Assembly (NCBI GenBank): GCA_003169845.1
Contig: PNAG01000006.1
Location: 62,001-126,000, forward strand
DNA: 64,000 nucleotides
Origin: Candidatus Dormiibacterota bacterium
GTDB lineage: Bacteria; Chloroflexota; Dormibacteria; Dormibacterales; Dormibacteraceae
Direction: 5' to 3'
Positions 50,803-59,258 of the stretch are shown here, in pieces (position 1 is the first letter of the stretch; each line of letters opens with the position of its first letter). The notes beneath the pieces were generated by a model. The model did no database searches. It saw only the letters and a program-made list of their open reading frames with translations, and had not been told where the DNA came from. The position numbers and the translations under genes were made by a program.

Positions 50803-52629
50803 CTATCGCAATACGCGGGCGTCTCCGACGCGGCGGGTCACGCGCTCCGAGTCCAGGTGCTCCAGAAGGGCGAGCACCGGCCGGCGGCTGGCGCCCATGC
50901 GATCGCGCAGCTGCGCGACCGTGATGGAACCGCTGTTCGAGATGATTTCACGCACCATCGCGACAGCTGTTGCGTAAGCATCCTTGGTGAAAGCGGTGTC
51001 GTCGCCGACCCGGACGATGTCTCCCCGCCGCGCCAGGGCGCGAACTAGCTCAGCGCTCACGCCCGTCTGCTTGATGGCCTCGGAAAGCGACGGCGGAGCC
51101 AGCGGCTGCCGGGCGAGCAGCTCGATCAGCGGCGCGGCGGAGCCGCCTTCGGCGTTCAGCTGGACGCGGTGACCCGGCAGCGCGACCGCCCCGTCTTGCT
51201 CCGCCACGCGGCCGTCCTCGAGGAGGCCCTGGACCACCGACGGAAACGCGGCCGGCGGAACGCCGAGCTTGCTGCGAAGCTCCTCGCGCGCCATCCCCGA
51301 TCGCAGGGGATGTGCGGCGTGGTAAGCGTCCAGCTCTCTCATCGCGCGTTGCGAGATCGACTGCCACGCGACGGAATCGAAGAGCCAGTTGTCGATGCGC
51401 CTGGCCGTCAAGGCAGCCACGTCCGCTTCGGGCGCCAGGGTGGCCTTCAGCAGCGCCGCCACGGTCACGCCGCGTGGATACTTGCGCAGCTCTTCTTGCA
51501 AGACCTCGCCCGCTGCGCGGCGCTCGAGGGACTCCCGGACCGTGCCGTCGTGCCGCGAGTGCTTGCGCGGATTGACATCGACGAGCCTTCCGCCCGCGAC
51601 CGTCGTGGACGGGCTGGGGATCCGCAGGATGAACCGATCCTGTGGGGCCGCCGCGATCGGTCGCTCGAGGTACAGCTGAGCCCAACCCTTGCCGCCCGCG
51701 GCGATCTCGTCACCTTCGAGCATGATCACCCGGCAGCCCACCTCGGCCGTGCCCGTGTGCAGCTGGAGCTCAACCCCGTGGCGGAGCGATTGGGGCGCCG
51801 ACGCAAGCACGCGCACGCTTGCGTCCACGCGCCGCGTGGCGTTGAGCGTCTTCGGACGAGCCAGCACGTCGCCGCGCGCGAGCTGGTCCTTCTCGACGCC
51901 GACAAGGTTTGCTGCGACCCGGCTGCCCGGCGACGCAGTTTCGACTTTGCGGTTGTGCTGCTGCAGGCCGCGCACGCGAGCCATGGCGCCGCTTGGGACG
52001 ACTTCGAGCTCCTCGCCCACCGTCACGGTGCCGTCGACCAGCGTGCCGGTCACGACGGTGCCGAACCCGCTCATGGTGAACACCCTGTCGATGGGCAACC
52101 GCGGACGGCCAAGATCAGGCTTCGCGGCGGCCACGTCGAGCAGCGCGCCCAGCGCCGCGACCAGCTCGGCCTTGCCCTCGCCGGTCACGGCCGAAAACGG
52201 GATCATCGGCGCGCCCTCCAGCGAGGTGCCGCCAATTGCCTCGATGACCTCGGACTTCACCAGTTCGAGCCAGTCGGCATCGACCAGGTCGACTTTCGAG
52301 AGCACGACGATGGCACGCCTCACGTCGAGCAGGTCGATGATCTCCAGGTGCTCCCGCGTCTGGGGCATGACTCCCTCGTCGGACGCGATCACGAGCATGA
52401 CTGCGTCCAACCCGTGCGTTCCGGCCAGCATGTTGCGGATGAAGCGCGCGTGGCCGGGCACGTCGACGATTCCGACGTCGATGCCGCTCGGCAGGCGCAG
52501 GTGCGCGAAGCCGAGGTCGATCGTCATGCCGCGGCGCTTCTCCTCGGCGAGGCGATCCGGGTCGATCCCGGTGAGGGCGATGATCAAGCTCGACTTGCCG
52601 TGATCGATGTGGCCGGCGGTTCCTATCAC
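50803..52629 (-). CDS. selB: Selenocysteine-specific elongation factor SelB
   Basis: About 608 residues. EF-Tu-like GTPase domain: [13 protein letters not shown] (G1), DVPGH (G3) and [10 protein letters not shown] (G4), then two beta-barrel domains and C-terminal winged-helix modules ([11 protein letters not shown] and [24 protein letters not shown]) that bind the SECIS hairpin. It carries Sec-tRNA to recoded UGA codons. GTG 52629 has a strong GGGGAGGG seven bases upstream and gives the canonical start [13 protein letters not shown]; an ATG at 52677 is in frame but unlikely. Confidence 0.95.
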   Translation of the reverse strand: MIGTAGHIDHGKSSLIIALTGIDPDRLAEEKRRGMTIDLGFAHLRLPSGIDVGIVDVPGHARFIRNMLAGTHGLDAVMLVIASDEGVMPQTREHLEIIDLLDVRRAIVVLSKVDLVDADWLELVKSEVIEAIGGTSLEGAPMIPFSAVTGEGKAELVAALGALLDVAAAKPDLGRPRLPIDRVFTMSGFGTVVTGTLVDGTVTVGEELEVVPSGAMARVRGLQQHNRKVETASPGSRVAANLVGVEKDQLARGDVLARPKTLNATRRVDASVRVLASAPQSLRHGVELQLHTGTAEVGCRVIMLEGDEIAAGGKGWAQLYLERPIAAAPQDRFILRIPSPSTTVAGGRLVDVNPRKHSRHDGTVRESLERRAAGEVLQEELRKYPRGVTVAALLKATLAPEADVAALTARRIDNWLFDSVAWQSISQRAMRELDAYHAAHPLRSGMAREELRSKLGVPPAAFPSVVQGLLEDGRVAEQDGAVALPGHRVQLNAEGGSAAPLIELLARQPLAPPSLSEAIKQTGVSAELVRALARRGDIVRVGDDTAFTKDAYATAVAMVREIISNSGSITVAQLRDRMGASRRPVLALLEHLDSERVTRRVGDARVLR

Positions 52630-52723
52630 ATAGTTGCCCTCCCCCTTCAGGAGGCGATCAACAGGTCCCATCCTCATCGCGGCTTTGCGCGCAGGTCAGG
52701 AGAGGGTGCGCCGGAGTTGGTAG

Positions 52724-54091
52724 TCACAGCACGACACTGCGCACGGCCGCCTCCACCGCGTCGATCAGCGTCTCGTCCTCCCCCTTCAACACCGTGCGCG
52801 GGTCGAGACAGCACGCGTCCATCTCTATGCGGGCGATCACCGGCGGCTCGCCATGCCGCAGCGCGGCAGCAAGGCGCGACGCGGGTCCCGAGAGCGAAAG
52901 GAGCACGGTCGGCAGTCCATGCCCCGGAACCGAACCTCCTCCAACCGCCGATTCGCCCGGGACCAGCGTCACGCCCACGCCTCGCTCCGCGAGCTTCACC
53001 GACCACATCGCAGCGCGGCGCCGGACGTCTTCGACCGGGGCTCGGATCATCCGCTCGACAGGAATCTCGTCCAGCCTTCCGGCAATCCGCTGACGCAGCG
53101 TGGCCTCGAGAGCCGCCAGCGTCAGCTTGTCGATGCGGACGGCGCGGGCGAGCGGATGCCGGGACATCTTCTTGACGGCCCCCGCCCCCGACTCGCCGCG
53201 CCCGAGAGCGATGCCGGCCTGAGGTCCGCCGAACAGCTTGTCGCCGGAGAAGGTCACGACGTCAGAGTGTTGGAGCGACTCGGCCACTGTCGGCTCATCC
53301 GCGATTGGCCCGGTCGCGCCGCTGCCGAGGTCGTCGATCAGCAGCAGGTCGTGGGCACGTGCGACCGCTGCCATCTCGGCCAGGGACGCCCCTTCGGTGA
53401 ACCCTTCGACCCGAAAGTTCGAGGTGTGGACACGGAGCAGCGCACCGGTTCGCGATGTGACCGCCTGCTCGTAGTCGTCCTGGCGCGTGCGGTTGGTCGT
53501 CCCGACCTCGACCATCCGCGCGCCCGACAGCCGCATCACGTCCGGCATGCGGAAGGCGCCGCCGATCTCCACCTGCTGTCCGCGCGAGACGATGACCTCC
53601 TTGCCCTTGCACAGAGCCGTCAGCGCAAGGAGGATCGCGGCCGCGTTGTTGTTCACGACCAGCGCCGCCTCGCACCCGAACAGCCGCCCCAGCAGGCCGG
53701 AAAGGAGCGCAGCCCTCTCACCTCGGCGCCCTGAGTCGAGGTCCAGCTCCAGGTTGCTGTAACCTCCGGCGACCTCCAGGGCATCGACCGCAGCTCGCGA
53801 CAGGGGCGCGCGGCCGAGGTTGGTGTGCAGAATCACTCCGCTGGCGTTGATGACGCGGCGCAGCCTTGGCGCGACCGCGGCGCGAAGCGCGGCGCCAACC
53901 CGTGTCACGCGCCCGCTCTCGTCCACCTCGTCGCCCGCGCGCTCCGCCGCCACCTGGTCACGCAGAGCGTCCACGACCCGCGCGTGTCCGTATTCCTTGA
54001 CGAGCTCCGCGTAGGCGGGCTCGTTCACAAGCCCGCCTATGGGGGGCAGGGATGAAGTCCGTTGAATCCTGGAATCCCGTAAGTGGCGCAT
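52724..54091 (-). CDS. selA: L-seryl-tRNA(Sec) selenium transferase
   Basis: About 455 residues, PLP enzyme that turns Ser-tRNA(Sec) into Sec-tRNA. The N-terminal tRNA-binding part includes SSLPPIGGLVNEPAYAELVKEYGHARVVDALR. The PLP domain has LVVNNNAAAILLAL, VTFSGDKLFGGPQAGIALG with the PLP Lys, and ARVVE-like residues. ATG 54091 keeps the conserved N-terminal motif but overlaps the M50 gene by 55 bases. It is directly upstream of selB in the same direction. Confidence 0.95.
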   Translation of the reverse strand: MRHLRDSRIQRTSSLPPIGGLVNEPAYAELVKEYGHARVVDALRDQVAAERAGDEVDESGRVTRVGAALRAAVAPRLRRVINASGVILHTNLGRAPLSRAAVDALEVAGGYSNLELDLDSGRRGERAALLSGLLGRLFGCEAALVVNNNAAAILLALTALCKGKEVIVSRGQQVEIGGAFRMPDVMRLSGARMVEVGTTNRTRQDDYEQAVTSRTGALLRVHTSNFRVEGFTEGASLAEMAAVARAHDLLLIDDLGSGATGPIADEPTVAESLQHSDVVTFSGDKLFGGPQAGIALGRGESGAGAVKKMSRHPLARAVRIDKLTLAALEATLRQRIAGRLDEIPVERMIRAPVEDVRRRAAMWSVKLAERGVGVTLVPGESAVGGGSVPGHGLPTVLLSLSGPASRLAAALRHGEPPVIARIEMDACCLDPRTVLKGEDETLIDAVEAAVRSVVL

Positions 54092-54747
54092 CCGCCCAAT
54101 GAGATTAGGCTCGCGGGCCAGTAGAACGGAGTCATCACGGCCGACAAGAGGCTGCCGCCCTGGAACAGCTGCCAGAGAAAGATCACGACGATGCATCCCA
54201 CCCAAATCTGCTGCCGGCGCGAGTTGACCTGGTAGAAGAAGCGCGGATTACGGTTGCGAAAGATGGCCTCGATCACCGCCCAGCCGTCCAGGCCCGGGAT
54301 GGGCAGCAGCTGGAAGGCGAAGATCGAGAGGTTCAGGAACACGATGGCGTAGATCGCCTCCCCAATGAGCCCTGGCGACAGGTCTAGCGTCGAATGCATG
54401 CCGAGCCGGGTCAGGAACTGCCAGAGGAAGCCAAGGACGATCGCGATGACCAGGTTCGCGGCCGGCCCGCCCAGCTCGTGGACGACGCGCTGTCCGGTGG
54501 TGCTGATGCGGTTGGGCTGCACCGGCACCCGACGGCCCCATCCCACCAGCGCCACGAACACGGCAATGACCCCGAGCGGCTCGAGGAAACGCCGCGGATT
54601 GGGGGTGAGGTAGCCGAAGTAGCGAACCGAACGATCGCCGAGGAAGTACGCGGCGAGGGCGTGGCCGATCTCATGTACGGGGATGGCGATCAGGAGGGCC
54701 GGCACCAACAGGAGGGCCGCAAGGATGAAGGCTACGAAGTTGCTCAT
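54037..54747 (-). CDS. M50-type membrane metalloprotease (site-2 protease family)
   Basis: 236 residues with about five helices. The zinc motif is HEIGH in IPVHEIGHALAAYFLG near residues 24-29, and the third-ligand motif is LLPIPGLDGW (NPDG-like) near 158-167. GGPAANLVIAIVLGFLW between them is typical of the family. It cleaves transmembrane substrates, often anti-sigma factors; none is seen here. ATG 54747 was used, as upstream codons lie inside a palindromic repeat. Confidence 0.88.
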   Translation of the reverse strand: MSNFVAFILAALLLVPALLIAIPVHEIGHALAAYFLGDRSVRYFGYLTPNPRRFLEPLGVIAVFVALVGWGRRVPVQPNRISTTGQRVVHELGGPAANLVIAIVLGFLWQFLTRLGMHSTLDLSPGLIGEAIYAIVFLNLSIFAFQLLPIPGLDGWAVIEAIFRNRNPRFFYQVNSRRQQIWVGCIVVIFLWQLFQGGSLLSAVMTPFYWPASLISLGGCATYGIPGFNGLHPCPP

Positions 54748-54750
54748 CTC

Positions 54751-54841
54751 GGGGTCCCCGCGAAGGTCCCCCACGAACTCGCAGGATGCGCCTTGAGTTC
54801 GCGGGGACCCCTCTCAGGGCGAAGCCTCCGAGTTCGTGGGG
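54751..54841. repeat. Compound palindromic repeat, copy 2 (plus extra half-sites)
   Basis: GGGGTCCCCGCGAA at 54751-54764; CCCCACGAACTC (54769-54780), 14 bases, GAGTTCGCGGGG (54795-54806), continuing into ACCCC; then GAGTTCGTGGGG at 54830-54841. The central unit has the same spacing and ends as 21539-21576. Confidence 0.75.
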
Positions 54842-54844
54842 TTT

Positions 54845-55111
54845 TCAATCGATAGGAATTTTGCCGACGCGCTTGGACGGCCGCCGCTGCGCGGGCGCGC
54901 GACGGGCTCCGTTGGCGGCCGCCCGCCGCCGGCCGCCCGGCGTCGCGGTCACCCGGTGCTCGTACATGAGCATGAGCGCGGTGATGAGCTCGCGCTGCGC
55001 ATTGAGCAGGTGCACCTGGGCGGCCGGCGGCACCATGTCCGAGAGCAGGTGGCCGATCCGTGAACCAAGCTCGTTGACTGTCTCGATCAGACGTTCCCCG
55101 TCGCGGCTCAT
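54845..55111 (-). CDS. Small helical protein with basic tail, ArsA-operon partner
   Basis: 88 residues. The first half is amphipathic helix (LIETVNELGSRIGHLLSDMV...VHLLNAQRELITALMLMYEHRV); the second half is basic and low complexity (GGRRRAAANGARRAPAQRRPSKRV). Family not recognised. The ATG overlaps the ArsA-HSP20 stop by four bases, so it is made with it. It may be a membrane-associated or polymer-binding partner. Confidence 0.7.
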   Translation of the reverse strand: MSRDGERLIETVNELGSRIGHLLSDMVPPAAQVHLLNAQRELITALMLMYEHRVTATPGGRRRAAANGARRAPAQRRPSKRVGKIPID

Positions 55112-56307
55112 TTCTTCTTCTCCTGAGTGGTCGCCTTCTGCTCCGGCTTGGCGAATCGAACGCGAAGCTCGCCGTCGCTGACCGTCGCGCTGGTGGTGTC
55201 GCGCTGCGCGAGCACGCGAGGGAGCGAAATCTCGCGGCGGTAGTTGCCGAGCGTGACGTAGAGCTCGCCGTTGTGCCGGCTGAGATCAACCGACGAGCGG
55301 TCCGCGAACGGAACCTTGAGTGTGAGCACGTAATCGGTTCCGTCCTTGTCGATGCGCTGCGGGTTGGAGGTCGCGAAGTGCTGGGAGGGATCCCGCTCGC
55401 CGTACGTCTCGCGCGCCATCCGCAGGAGCATCTTCTCGCCGACCACCTCGCGGTCGAACAGCGGAACGTTGAAGATCGGAATGCCGGCGAACGACTGCTC
55501 GACCTCGACCTGGTAGCGCTTGTGGATCTCCTGCCACTTCACGAACAGCTCGTCGTGCAGCTCGCCTGGGAGCAGGCGATTGACGATCACGGCGTCGGTG
55601 ACGTAGCCGAACAGGCTGAGATACGTGTAGGCGCGCTTGGCCTCCTTCACCACCATCTTCTCGAGGTTGAGCACGATGCGGACGGTCGTCATCGACGCAT
55701 CGGTGAGGAGGTTGCGCATGCCGCCCAGGTCGAGGAGCAGGTCCTTGAGCGAGGCATAGATCTCGTCGGATGGGAGCGGCATTCCGATCAACGGCTGCAG
55801 CACCGGCCGCGCCACGCGCATCGCGCGGCGCTGCCACGGAAAGATCTTGTCCAGCCACCACTTGGCGGCGTCGGGGAAGGTGAGGAGCTGCAGCGTCTCG
55901 CCGGTCGGCGCGCAATCGACGATCAGGACGTCGTGCTCGGCTCGCTGCGCATAGTGCTTGATCCACATCAAGGAGGCGATCTCGTCCATACCCGGCGGGT
56001 TGGCCACCTCGTCCGCCACCACCTCGTCCAGGCCCTGCGTGGCGAACACCTCGGCGGCATACTCGTGCAGCTTCACCCAGTGGCGCTGCATCTCGTGCAG
56101 CGACGAGACCTCGTGCGCCCAGAGGTTGTCGGAGACCAGCGTGAGGTCGTGACCGAGCTCGACGTCGAAGGAGTCACCCAGGGAATGGGCGGGGTCGGTG
56201 CTCATGATCACCGTCCGATATCCGGCCCTGGCGCACTGGACCGCTGTGGCGGCGGCGACGGAGGTCTTGCCGACGCCTCCTTTTCCGGTGAACAGGATCA
56301 CCCGCAC
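55108..56307 (-). CDS. ArsA/Get3-family ATPase with C-terminal HSP20-like domain
   Basis: 399 residues. Deviant Walker A FTGKGGVGKTSVAAATA at the start, switch I MSTDPAHSLGDSFD, switch II VIVDCAPTGETLQLL. The ATPase part runs to about 310, then a small alpha-crystallin-like domain (residues ~320-390: VLTLKVPFADRSSVDLSRHNGELYVTLGNYRREISLP). Such ArsA-HSP20 proteins are likely membrane-protein or chaperone ATPases rather than arsenite pumps; no arsB. GTG start with TAAACT seven bases upstream. Confidence 0.9.
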   Translation of the reverse strand: MRVILFTGKGGVGKTSVAAATAVQCARAGYRTVIMSTDPAHSLGDSFDVELGHDLTLVSDNLWAHEVSSLHEMQRHWVKLHEYAAEVFATQGLDEVVADEVANPPGMDEIASLMWIKHYAQRAEHDVLIVDCAPTGETLQLLTFPDAAKWWLDKIFPWQRRAMRVARPVLQPLIGMPLPSDEIYASLKDLLLDLGGMRNLLTDASMTTVRIVLNLEKMVVKEAKRAYTYLSLFGYVTDAVIVNRLLPGELHDELFVKWQEIHKRYQVEVEQSFAGIPIFNVPLFDREVVGEKMLLRMARETYGERDPSQHFATSNPQRIDKDGTDYVLTLKVPFADRSSVDLSRHNGELYVTLGNYRREISLPRVLAQRDTTSATVSDGELRVRFAKPEQKATTQEKKK

Positions 56308-56314
56308 GCGGTTG

Positions 56315-56320
56315 AGTTTA
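56315..56320 (-). promoter_or_regulatory. Candidate -10 box (leaderless) for the ArsA gene
   Basis: TAAACT on the minus strand, seven bases before the GTG at 56307. Confidence 0.4.
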
Positions 56321-56359
56321 CGTGAGGGCTTTGGAGCCCGGACTTTGCTGGCTCGGCGC

Positions 56360-56833
56360 TCAAGAAGGACTCTTCGAATCGCGCCTTTTCTTGAGGTGCT
56401 CGAGCACCTTGAGGGTGGCCTCGGTGTTGCGCTCGATCTCCTCGAGGATCTCGAGGGTCGCCCTCTCGGACACCTCGGCCACCTCGGCCGTGTGCTCCAG
56501 CCTCAGGCGGTCCTTCTGGGCCTGGCGGTTACCCGAAAGCAACAGGACGGGACCCGTGAATGCAGCCTGGATGGTGAACATCAGATTCAAGAGGATGAAC
56601 GGATACAGGTCCCATTTGTGGGTGAAGAATTCGACGGAGTTGATGAACACCCAGATCGCGATGAGGACGCTCTGGATGATCAGGAACCACCATGAACCAA
56701 TGCCTGCAGCGGCCTGGTCCGCTACACGCTCACCACGGGTGGCCTCGTCGTGGAAGAGCTGGTTGACCGGGTGCTTGTGCTTGGCCGCAACCGTCCGCCG
56801 CGCAGTGGTGACCTCGGTGTCAGCCGACATCAA
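56360..56833 (-). CDS. DUF1003 membrane protein, copy 2
   Basis: 157 residues. HPVNQLFHDEATRGERVADQAAAGIGSWWFLIIQSVLIAIWVFIN, then WDLYPFILLNLMFTIQAAFTGPVLLLSGNRQAQKDRLRLEH are the DUF1003 signature. Two membrane helices, then a coiled-coil tail (VSERATLEILEEIERNTEATLKVLEHLKK). Function unknown. Its start overlaps the stop of its paralogue upstream by four bases. Confidence 0.88.
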   Translation of the reverse strand: MMSADTEVTTARRTVAAKHKHPVNQLFHDEATRGERVADQAAAGIGSWWFLIIQSVLIAIWVFINSVEFFTHKWDLYPFILLNLMFTIQAAFTGPVLLLSGNRQAQKDRLRLEHTAEVAEVSERATLEILEEIERNTEATLKVLEHLKKRRDSKSPS

Positions 56834-57312
56834 GCGAATTCGGCCTCGAGCTCTTTGAGGATGCGCAGCGTGAGGTCGGTGTTCTTCTTGATCTCAACGA
56901 GGATGCGGTTGATTTGTTCCTCGCCCTTGTCTGCCTCGTCGGCCATGTGCTCCAGCGTGATGCGGTCTTTTTGCGCATGCCGGTTGCCCGCCAGCAGCAC
57001 GATGGGGCCCGCGTAGGTGGCCTGGAAGGAGAGCACAAGGTTGAGGAGGATGAACGGGTATGGATCCCAGTGCCTCACAAAAAGGCCCCAGTAGTTTACT
57101 GCCGCCCAGGCGAGCAGCAGGACTGATTGAATGATGATGAACGTCCACGAGCCTAAGACTGCTGAGACCTGATCCGCGATGCGCGCCCCGCGGCTGGCCT
57201 CCTCGTAGTGCGCCCTGTTGATGGGGTGCTTGTGGTCCGCTTTGGGGTCGCGGTGCTTTAGACGAAGCCGGTGGACTAAGACGTGCGAACCGGATGCATC
57301 TGGCTGCGCCAT
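56830..57312 (-). CDS. DUF1003 membrane protein, copy 1
   Basis: 160 residues, paralogue of the next gene: HPINRAHYEEASRGARIADQVSAVLGSWTFIIIQSVLLLAWAAVN and WDPYPFILLNLVLSFQATYAGPIVLLAGNRHAQKDRITLEHMADE. Same two helices and similar charged tail ending in ILKELEAEF. Tandem duplication with translational coupling suggests a heteromeric pair. ATG start with TAACCT seven bases upstream. Confidence 0.88.
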   Translation of the reverse strand: MAQPDASGSHVLVHRLRLKHRDPKADHKHPINRAHYEEASRGARIADQVSAVLGSWTFIIIQSVLLLAWAAVNYWGLFVRHWDPYPFILLNLVLSFQATYAGPIVLLAGNRHAQKDRITLEHMADEADKGEEQINRILVEIKKNTDLTLRILKELEAEFA

Positions 57313-57319
57313 CGGCTGA

Positions 57320-57325
57320 AGGTTA
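57320..57325 (-). promoter_or_regulatory. Candidate -10 box (leaderless) for the DUF1003 pair
   Basis: TAACCT on the minus strand, seven bases before the ATG at 57312. Confidence 0.4.
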
Positions 57326-57360
57326 GCGGTGGGACCCCGCGAGTGTCTACGAAAACGGAG

Positions 57361-57732
57361 CTACTTGACGAGCAGGGGCACCGCGAAGGAACCAACGCCC
57401 AGGAGGACGACCATGGCCACGCCGACGACCACCAGCCGCACCAGGTCTTTGGTGAAGTACGGGACGCGGTCGAGCGGAATCGACGGGTCCGCCGACTCGA
57501 CGATGTAGCGGCCGCCGCGGACCTTGGTGAACTGGTTGCGGGCCCCAAGCGACATCTCGACGGAGCGAACCAGGGCCTGGTCGCCACCGACCCGAGCCTG
57601 CGAGACGCTGCGGGTGGGACCGACCTGGGTAGCGGTGGACGAGGTGGCGCCCATGCCTGGTGTCAGCGGTCCCGCCGGCCTGACCGGCGGCCGAAACTTG
57701 CCCTTGCTTCGCTTCTTGCCCTTGCGGCTCAC
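57361..57732 (-). CDS. Small protein with C-terminal membrane anchor, unknown
   Basis: 123 residues. Lys/Arg-rich start MSRKGKKRSKGKFRPP, a Pro/Thr/Ser-rich middle, a folded-looking section (VRGGRYIVESADPSIPLDRVPYFTKD), and one C-terminal helix (LVRLVVVGVAMVVLLGVGSFAVPLL). Likely tail-anchored with the N-terminus inside. Family not recognised. GTG start with TAGACT six bases before it. Confidence 0.6.
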   Translation of the reverse strand: MSRKGKKRSKGKFRPPVRPAGPLTPGMGATSSTATQVGPTRSVSQARVGGDQALVRSVEMSLGARNQFTKVRGGRYIVESADPSIPLDRVPYFTKDLVRLVVVGVAMVVLLGVGSFAVPLLVK

Positions 57733-57738
57733 AGCCCA

Positions 57739-57744
57739 AGTCTA
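57739..57744 (-). promoter_or_regulatory. Candidate -10 box (leaderless) for 57732
   Basis: TAGACT on the minus strand, six bases before the GTG at 57732. Confidence 0.4.
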
Positions 57745-58041
57745 GTGTCGATAAGGCACCCGCTGAGCAGCGCGTTGCTCGGAAGGTTTGGAACAGGCAG
57801 GCGGTTTGGGGGAGCCGGTAGTGCGTCGTGGAGTGCGACCTGGAGTGCGATCCGCCTGCCTGTCGTTGGGCCGTGGGACTCAACCGGGGCTGAGACGTTG
57901 GCTACGACATGTTGTGTCCCGGGCGAAGTTATAACCCCGAATGTAGTTATTGTCAAGGGTCTTAACATTCCTTGGCCGCACCAGCAACCCTGGATCGCGC
58001 CGGCCCGCAAGTCGCCGGGCGCCGTCCCCGTTAAGCGAGAC
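57745..58041. other. Intergenic region with a 12-bp inverted repeat, no gene seen
   Basis: About 300 bases. ACAGGCAGGCGG (57793-57804) and CCGCCTGCCTGT (57852-57863) are exact complements 47 bases apart. The loop has two direct copies of GGAGTGCGA. Further on, around 57930-57960, an A/T-rich stretch (TAGTTATTGTCAAGGGTCTTAAC) could be promoter DNA for 58042. No coding frame is convincing. Confidence 0.55.
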
Positions 58042-58131
58042 ATGAGATGGCTGCTGTTCGTGATCCTGGTCGTGGCACTGATCTGGGTGGCGATCCAGAT
58101 GTGGCAGACCTTCTTCAACGGAAATTTCTAG
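58042..58131 (+). CDS. 29-residue single-span membrane peptide
   Basis: ATG 58042 opens MRWLLFVILVVALIWVAIQ, a clean membrane segment, followed by MWQTFFNGNF and a TAG stop. Charged start and hydrophobic core fit a genuine small membrane protein. Convergent with ychF-like gene and overlapping its stop by four bases. No Shine-Dalgarno is clear. Confidence 0.5.
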   Translation: MRWLLFVILVVALIWVAIQMWQTFFNGNF

Positions 58132-59141
58132 CGGCCGATTCTGAAGAAGATCACGTCGCCGTCCTTGACCCTGTAGTCGCGTCCCTCGACCCTCAGCTTG
58201 CCGGCCGCGCGCAACGCTTCCATGGATCCCGCCGCGACCAGCTCGTCGACTGAGGTCACCTCGGCCCTGATGAAATGCTTCTCGAAATCGGTATGGATCT
58301 TGCTCGCCGCGACCGGCGCCGGCGCATCTCGCTCACAGGGCCAGGCGCGGACCTCCGGCTCGCCGGCGGTGAAGTAGGTGATCAGCCCGCCCGCCTCCCA
58401 AACCGCCCGTGCGATCCGTCCGAGACCCGACTCGTCGATTCCATACCCGGCGCGCATCTCGGCCTGCTCGCTCGGATCCAGCTCGCCCAGCTCAGCCTCG
58501 AGCCGGGCCGACAGCGTGATCGCAGGGGCGCCCTCGGCCATCGCCAGCTTCGCCACCTTGGCGGCGGGCTCGCCACCTCCCGGCAGCAGCTCATCCGCTG
58601 CGTTGGCGACGTAGACCGACGGCTTGAGCGTGACCGGGAAGATGCCAAGCAGGATGGCGCGCTGGTCCGGCTCCAGGTTCATAGTGCGCAGCTGCTTGCC
58701 GGCATCGAGGTGATCCTTGGCCGCGGTCAGGATCTCCTGCTCGGTCTGAGCATCCTTCCTGCCAGCGCGTGATTCCTTGGCGACGACCTCGAGCCGCCTC
58801 TCGACCGAGGCCAGGTCGGCGAGCACGAGGTCGAGGGCGAACTCCTCGAGCTCGGCGGCCGGATCAGGCTGAGGTCCGAAGCAGCGCGCGACCTTGACCA
58901 GCACGTCCGCCTGACGCGCAAAGGCGACGCGCTGCGCCCGGCTGCCGGGCGGCGTGTCCTCGACCCTCACCTGTGCCGCGGTCGTCTTCAACGGCCTGAC
59001 CGCAGCGGCGAGGCGGTTCAAGCGCTCGTCGGGAACGTCCACCATCCCGACACCGTCGGCGCCACGTCCCGCGGTCAGTGCGTTGAAGAGCGTGCTCTTC
59101 CCCGCCCCCGTCGGGCCGACGATCGCTACGTTGACCGGCAT
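58128..59141 (-). CDS. Divergent YchF-like GTPase
   Basis: 337 residues. G1 is VAIVGPTGAGKSTLFNAL, then VPDERLNRLAAAVRPLKTTAAQVRVEDTPPG and VLVKVARCF, the order of YchF. The C-terminal part (ITYFTAGEPEVRAWPCERDAPAPVAASKIHTDFEKHFIRAEV) is the DUF933/TGS-like YchF C-domain. Missing are the NYPF-CTIEPN segment and a clear DxxG; EDTPPG stands there, and the nucleotide-specificity N-x-x-E is VANAADE. Shorter than normal (about 363). It may be an inactive or specialised paralogue. Confidence 0.8.
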   Translation of the reverse strand: MPVNVAIVGPTGAGKSTLFNALTAGRGADGVGMVDVPDERLNRLAAAVRPLKTTAAQVRVEDTPPGSRAQRVAFARQADVLVKVARCFGPQPDPAAELEEFALDLVLADLASVERRLEVVAKESRAGRKDAQTEQEILTAAKDHLDAGKQLRTMNLEPDQRAILLGIFPVTLKPSVYVANAADELLPGGGEPAAKVAKLAMAEGAPAITLSARLEAELGELDPSEQAEMRAGYGIDESGLGRIARAVWEAGGLITYFTAGEPEVRAWPCERDAPAPVAASKIHTDFEKHFIRAEVTSVDELVAAGSMEALRAAGKLRVEGRDYRVKDGDVIFFRIGR

Positions 59142-59258
59142 TAGAGGTGCGGCAGGGGGGCCGACCGAGAGATTCGGTGACCAGGTGGTCCGGCCGCAAC
59201 GACGCGGACGGGCCGCATGGGCGCCGAAGATCCGGCTGGCATCCCCTGCTGCACCTCT

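Noticed and set aside
51169..53175. 668-codon open frame antisense to selB and selA
   Set aside because: It crosses two clear genes and shows no domain; high GC makes such frames common.
57729..58118. 129-codon minus-strand open frame in the 57.7-58.1 kb gap
   Set aside because: Runs through the inverted repeat and overlaps the better small membrane peptide; no motif.
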